Shown one piece after another: positions 6,841 to 9,200 of a DNA stretch of 9,200 nucleotides. Numbering within the stretch: the stretch's first letter is position 1; each line of letters opens with the position of its first letter. Source of the DNA: Rhodoferax sp. Its GTDB lineage: Bacteria > Pseudomonadota > Gammaproteobacteria > Burkholderiales > Burkholderiaceae_C. The notes beneath the pieces are model-generated. The model was not told the origin of the DNA, searched no databases, and saw only the letters and a list, made by a program, of their open reading frames with translations. The position numbers and the translations under genes were made by a program. Where the stretch lies: assembly GCA_026785765.1 (NCBI GenBank), contig JAJAZK010000263.1, positions 1-9,200 of the forward strand, written 5' to 3'.

Positions 6841-8301
6841 GTGCACAGCTTTCTGCCCGTGCTGTTGGTGTTCTCCCGCGTGCTGCTGGCGTTTGCGCCC
6901 GCGTTTCTGGTGCCGCTGGCCTGGGCCTGGTTTCTGGATGCACACCACCATGCGCTGGTCTGGGCCTATGGCTTTGCGCTTACCGCCGCCAGTGGTCTTT
7001 TGCTGTGGCAATGCACCAAGCGGCACCGCCGCGAGTTGCAGACGCGCGACGGCTTCCTGCTGGTCAACCTGGTGTGGATGGTGCTGCCGGTGTATGCCGC
7101 CGTTCCTTTGCTGTTCACCGTGCCGGACATTGGCTGGGCCAAGGCCTACTTCGAGGCCATGAGCGCGCTGACCGCCACCGGTGCCACCGCGCTATCGGGG
7201 CTGGACTCCCTGCCCGTGTCGGTCAATGTCTGGCGCTGTTTCCTGCAGCTTGTAGGGGGGCTGGGCATCATCCTTCTGGTGGTGGCCGTCCTGCCGCTGC
7301 TGGGCCTGGGTGGCGTGCAGCTCTACCGCGCGGAGACTCCTGGTCCCATGAAAGACACCAAGTTCACGCCGCGCATTTCCGAGACTGCGCGTGGCTTATG
7401 GGGGGTGTACGTGGTGTTCTCGGTGGCTTGCATGCTGGCCTACCGCTGGGCCGGCATGAGCTGGGCCGACGCCTTCATGCACATGTGCACCACCATGGGC
7501 CTGGGGGGCTTCTCGTCACACGACGCGAGCTTCGGCTACTGGGATTCTCCGAAGATCGAGGCGGTGGCCACGGTGTTTATGGCGCTGGCCGGAGTGAGCT
7601 TCATGCGATATTTCATCGTGCTGCGCCAGCGCTCGCTGCGCCCGCTCACCCTCGATCGCGAGGTTCGCACCTACGTCAGCGTGCTGGTGTTGTCCGTTTT
7701 GCTGGTGGCCATCGTGCTCACGGCGCATGGCGTGATCGACAGTTTCCCCGAGGCGCTGCGCACCAGCGCCTTCCACGTGGTGTCTCTGGCCACTACCACC
7801 GGCTACGCGTCGACCGACTACGCGCAGTGGCCGGTGTTTGCGCCAGTGCTGCTCATGTTTCTTGGCTGCTTCGTGTCGTGTGCCGGCTCCACCGGCGGCG
7901 GCATCAAGCTGGTGCGCATGGTGCTGCTGGTCAAGCAGGCGCGGCGCGAGCTGGTGCGCATTGTTCATCCGCGCGTGGTCAACCCGGTCACGCTAGGCGG
8001 CGCGATCATGCCCGCGTCGGTCATGACCGCGGTGCTGGGCTTCATGCTGATTTATGGCGCAGTCACCATGGGGCTAACCATGTTGCTGCTGTTCACCGGG
8101 CTGGATATCGTCACCGCTTTTTCCGCCGTGGTCGCCACGGTCAATAACATCGGCCCCGGCCTGGGGGAGGTGGGGCCGGCGAGCAATTTCGGTGTGCTCA
8201 GCACCTTTCAGATCTCGGTGTTGACATTTGCGATGCTGCTGGGTCGCCTGGAGCTGCTGACCGTGCTCGTGCTGTTCACCGGACACTTCTGGAGGAAGTG
8301 A
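6841..8301 (+). CDS. trkH: Trk potassium uptake protein TrkH
   Basis: A 486-residue K+-translocating inner-membrane subunit, of normal length for TrkH (about 483). It has the four pore-loop repeats of the superfamily, each with its filter glycine: TATGAT (111-116), TMGLGGF (218-224), TTTGYA (318-323) and NNIGPGLG (435-442). SCAGSTGGG (346-354) corresponds to the intramembrane gating loop after the third repeat. The start is GTG at 6841, 12 nt after the trkA stop. The reading MHSFLPVLLVFSRVLLAF gives a normal first helix. No obvious Shine-Dalgarno precedes it, so translation probably depends on trkA. The protein imports K+ under control of TrkA and works as a dimer in the family. The C-terminus LFTGHFWRK is the usual end of TrkH, so the gene appears complete. 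Confidence 0.97.
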   Translation: MHSFLPVLLVFSRVLLAFAPAFLVPLAWAWFLDAHHHALVWAYGFALTAASGLLLWQCTKRHRRELQTRDGFLLVNLVWMVLPVYAAVPLLFTVPDIGWAKAYFEAMSALTATGATALSGLDSLPVSVNVWRCFLQLVGGLGIILLVVAVLPLLGLGGVQLYRAETPGPMKDTKFTPRISETARGLWGVYVVFSVACMLAYRWAGMSWADAFMHMCTTMGLGGFSSHDASFGYWDSPKIEAVATVFMALAGVSFMRYFIVLRQRSLRPLTLDREVRTYVSVLVLSVLLVAIVLTAHGVIDSFPEALRTSAFHVVSLATTTGYASTDYAQWPVFAPVLLMFLGCFVSCAGSTGGGIKLVRMVLLVKQARRELVRIVHPRVVNPVTLGGAIMPASVMTAVLGFMLIYGAVTMGLTMLLLFTGLDIVTAFSAVVATVNNIGPGLGEVGPASNFGVLSTFQISVLTFAMLLGRLELLTVLVLFTGHFWRK

Positions 8302-8363
8302 CCAGGTCAATCTGGACCGATCCGGCGATGGAAACAAAGGCTGAGCTGTGCTATCTTGCGCCC

Positions 8364-8585
8364 ATGGCTGTCATGAACCTGAATGAGATTCTGAAGTTTC
8401 CCGCTCTAAAGCGCGTGCGTATTTCCTCGGCTATCTAAGACAGTCTCGCGGACCAACCCGATCATGTGCCACTGACCCCGGCGCAGGCCAGGGAACTCGA
8501 CGCACGTTACGCCGACTATCTGGAACGTCCGGCAGACGGCTTGGCTTGGGACGTGGTCAAAGCGCAAATTTCGCGATCACCGTGA
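8364..8585 (+). pseudogene. PF09720/TIGR02574-type addiction-module antitoxin, broken by an in-frame stop
   Basis: From ATG 8373 (or ATG 8364, three codons earlier) the frame gives MNLNEILKFPALKRVRISSAI, then TAA at 8436-8438, and continues as DSLADQPDHVPLTPAQAREL...WDVVKAQISRSP to TGA at 8583-8585. Read through, it is about 70 residues, the usual size of this antitoxin family. It ends in the typical TPAQ...ELDARYADYL...W..VKA pattern. The stop sits where the family has Trp (AIWDSL). TGG to TAA needs two substitutions, which points to genuine decay and not one base error. The family normally neutralises a downstream RelE/ParE-type toxin. Here the toxin survives only as a stub overlapping the antitoxin end by 4 nt (GTGA). 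No ribosome binding site is evident. Confidence 0.75.
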
Positions 8586-8632
8586 GTGCGCGACTGCTGC
8601 TGCGGCCTGCTGCAATGGCAGCGGCGCGAATG
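8582..8632 (+). pseudogene. N-terminal stub of a RelE/ParE-like toxin
   Basis: GTG at 8582 overlaps the antitoxin stop (GTGA), the normal arrangement in this TA family. The first codons read (M)SARLLLRPAAMAAAR, resembling the usual RelE/ParE start (R-L-x-x-x-P-x-A-x-x-x-x-A). After about 16 codons the resemblance ends and no frame resumes it. The frame runs on into the MNT gene, so a prediction starting at 8546 fuses the two by accident. Most of the toxin, including its catalytic part, is missing. The right boundary is approximate. Confidence 0.5.
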
Positions 8633-8704
8633 AGCGCCCTGCAGCTATCTCTGCCCCTTAGCCTTGTGGCTTTCCCTATCGAATCTCCCCCCACCAGCAT
8701 CCAC

Positions 8705-8994
8705 ATGAGACCATCTGAAACACTAGACGCCAAACGCCGGGAAGTCCACGCCGCAGCAATCCGCTTTCGCACTGCGAATCCACGCGTATTCGGCTCAGTT
8801 GTTCGCAGTGACGACACCGACGGTAGCGACATTGATTTGCTGGTGGATCCACTGCCAGGTACGACACTGTTCGATCTAGGCGGCCTGCAGATCGAACTCG
8901 AAGAGATTTTGGGTGTAGAGGTTGATCTGCTCACACCGGCGAGTTGCCGCTGAAGTTTCGGGCAAACGTTCTCGCTGAAGCCCGTCCAACATGA
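8705..8994 (+). pseudogene. MNT-type nucleotidyltransferase (MntA-like antitoxin), frameshifted near its end
   Basis: A minimal nucleotidyltransferase of the MNT family, partner of HEPN toxins. From ATG 8705 it reads MRPSETLDAKRREVHAAAI and then the complete active site GSVVRSDDTDGSDID (GS-x10-DxD; Gly30, Ser31, Asp42, Asp44) and the third acidic residue in VEVDLLTP (Asp74). After CCG 8936-8938 the frame is lost and stops at 8951-8953. Restoring one G in the GG at 8938/8939 gives LTP-G-ELPLKFRANVLAEARPT and a stop at 8992-8994, the normal family end, for about 97 residues. The stop then overlaps the HepT-like ATG (ATGA). In the family, MntA-type enzymes AMPylate HepT toxins to block them. There is no Shine-Dalgarno before 8705; the start is chosen by resemblance. 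The core is intact; the break may be an error or decay. Confidence 0.82.
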
Positions 8995-9200
8995 AGGTCA
9001 ACAGCTTGGCGAACTCGTTTGAACATATCCTTGAGTCGGCACGGTTGGCTTGCACGTATGTGGAAGGCTTGTCCAAAAAAGACTTCCTGCAGGACAAAAA
9101 ACTCAGCAAGCGGTAGTCCTGAATCTGATACTCATCGGGGAGGAAGCACCAAACTCTTGCGTGACAACGAGCTTTCGTCGCGCAGCATCCGGAGGTACCT
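8991..9200 (+). pseudogene. HepT-like HEPN/DUF86 toxin, three frame breaks, cut by window end
   Basis: From ATG 8991 the frame gives MKVNSLANSFEHILESARLA...YVEGLSKKDFLQDKK, a typical N-terminus of HepT-like ribonucleases (DUF86), then fails and stops at 9114-9116. Three one-base restorations recover the family sequence: one A in the A6 run 9096-9101 (DKK-TQQAVVLNLILIGE), one base at about 9147/9148 (EEATKLLRDNE), and one G at 9171/9172 (AFVAQHPEVP). The reconstructed reading continues to the window edge at about codon 66. The HEPN RNase motif (R-x4-6-H) would lie beyond the edge and cannot be checked. The gene overlaps the MNT stop codon by 4 nt, the usual coupled MNT-HEPN order. In the family the protein is a toxin that cleaves RNA and is held inactive by its MNT partner. 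As written, only a 41-residue fragment could be made. Confidence 0.78.

Noticed and set aside
7005..8147. 380-residue plus-strand frame inside trkH
   Set aside because: It is an out-of-frame reading of trkH with Ala/Gly/His/Arg bias. The trkH frame contains all four filter motifs.
8349..8357. TGCTATCTT as an extended -10 for the antitoxin relic
   Set aside because: Only a partial match, no -35 box, and just 6 nt from the ATG at 8364.
8546..8704. N-terminal extension of the MNT gene (135-residue frame from 8546)
   Set aside because: The first 53 codons are antitoxin tail read out of frame, then the toxin stub and unrelated sequence. The family resemblance begins at MRPSETL (8705).

Overview
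The window is high-GC proteobacterial chromosome, most likely betaproteobacterial (Burkholderiales-like). I infer this from GC-rich codon use, the fused MrpA-MrpB arrangement typical of Gram-negative Mrp operons, an adjacent trkA-trkH pair, and toxin-antitoxin families common in that group. The taxonomy is an inference, not a measurement. No rRNA, tRNA, CRISPR array, insertion sequence or phage gene is visible.

Region 1 (1-4442, minus strand) is a tightly packed cation-antiporter operon, read from right to left. It starts with a Ca2+/Na+ exchanger of the YrbG/CaCA family, followed by the fused mrpA/mrpB subunit, mrpC, and the start of mrpD, which runs off the left edge. Every junction overlaps by 1-4 nt, which suggests translational coupling. 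The mrpA/B gene carries a one-base deletion at 2550/2551 that breaks the frame, but all domains are otherwise present.

Region 2 (about 4443-5436) is a lower-GC patch. It holds a minus-strand gene for a UPF0114 (YqhA-like) membrane protein interrupted by an in-frame amber codon. It is flanked by non-coding stretches with several hairpins and a 12-bp palindrome with nearby direct repeats.

Region 3 (5437-8301, plus strand) holds trkA and trkH, the NAD-binding regulator and the K+-translocating subunit of the Trk potassium uptake system. Both are intact and separated by 12 nt.

Region 4 (8302-9200, plus strand) holds remnants of two toxin-antitoxin modules. The first is a PF09720-type antitoxin with an in-frame stop, followed by a short stub of a RelE/ParE-like toxin. 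The second is an MNT nucleotidyltransferase plus HepT-like (HEPN, DUF86) pair with four one-base deletions, each consistent with a shortened run of identical bases. The right edge cuts HepT.

Together, regions 1 and 3 form a Na+/H+/Ca2+/K+ homeostasis neighbourhood: Mrp and the exchanger extrude Na+ and exchange Ca2+, and Trk imports K+. I found no clearly new biological system. The points most worth a second look are the split UPF0114 gene, the clustered frame breaks in the MNT/HEPN pair, and the coupling of a Ca2+/Na+ exchanger to an Mrp operon.
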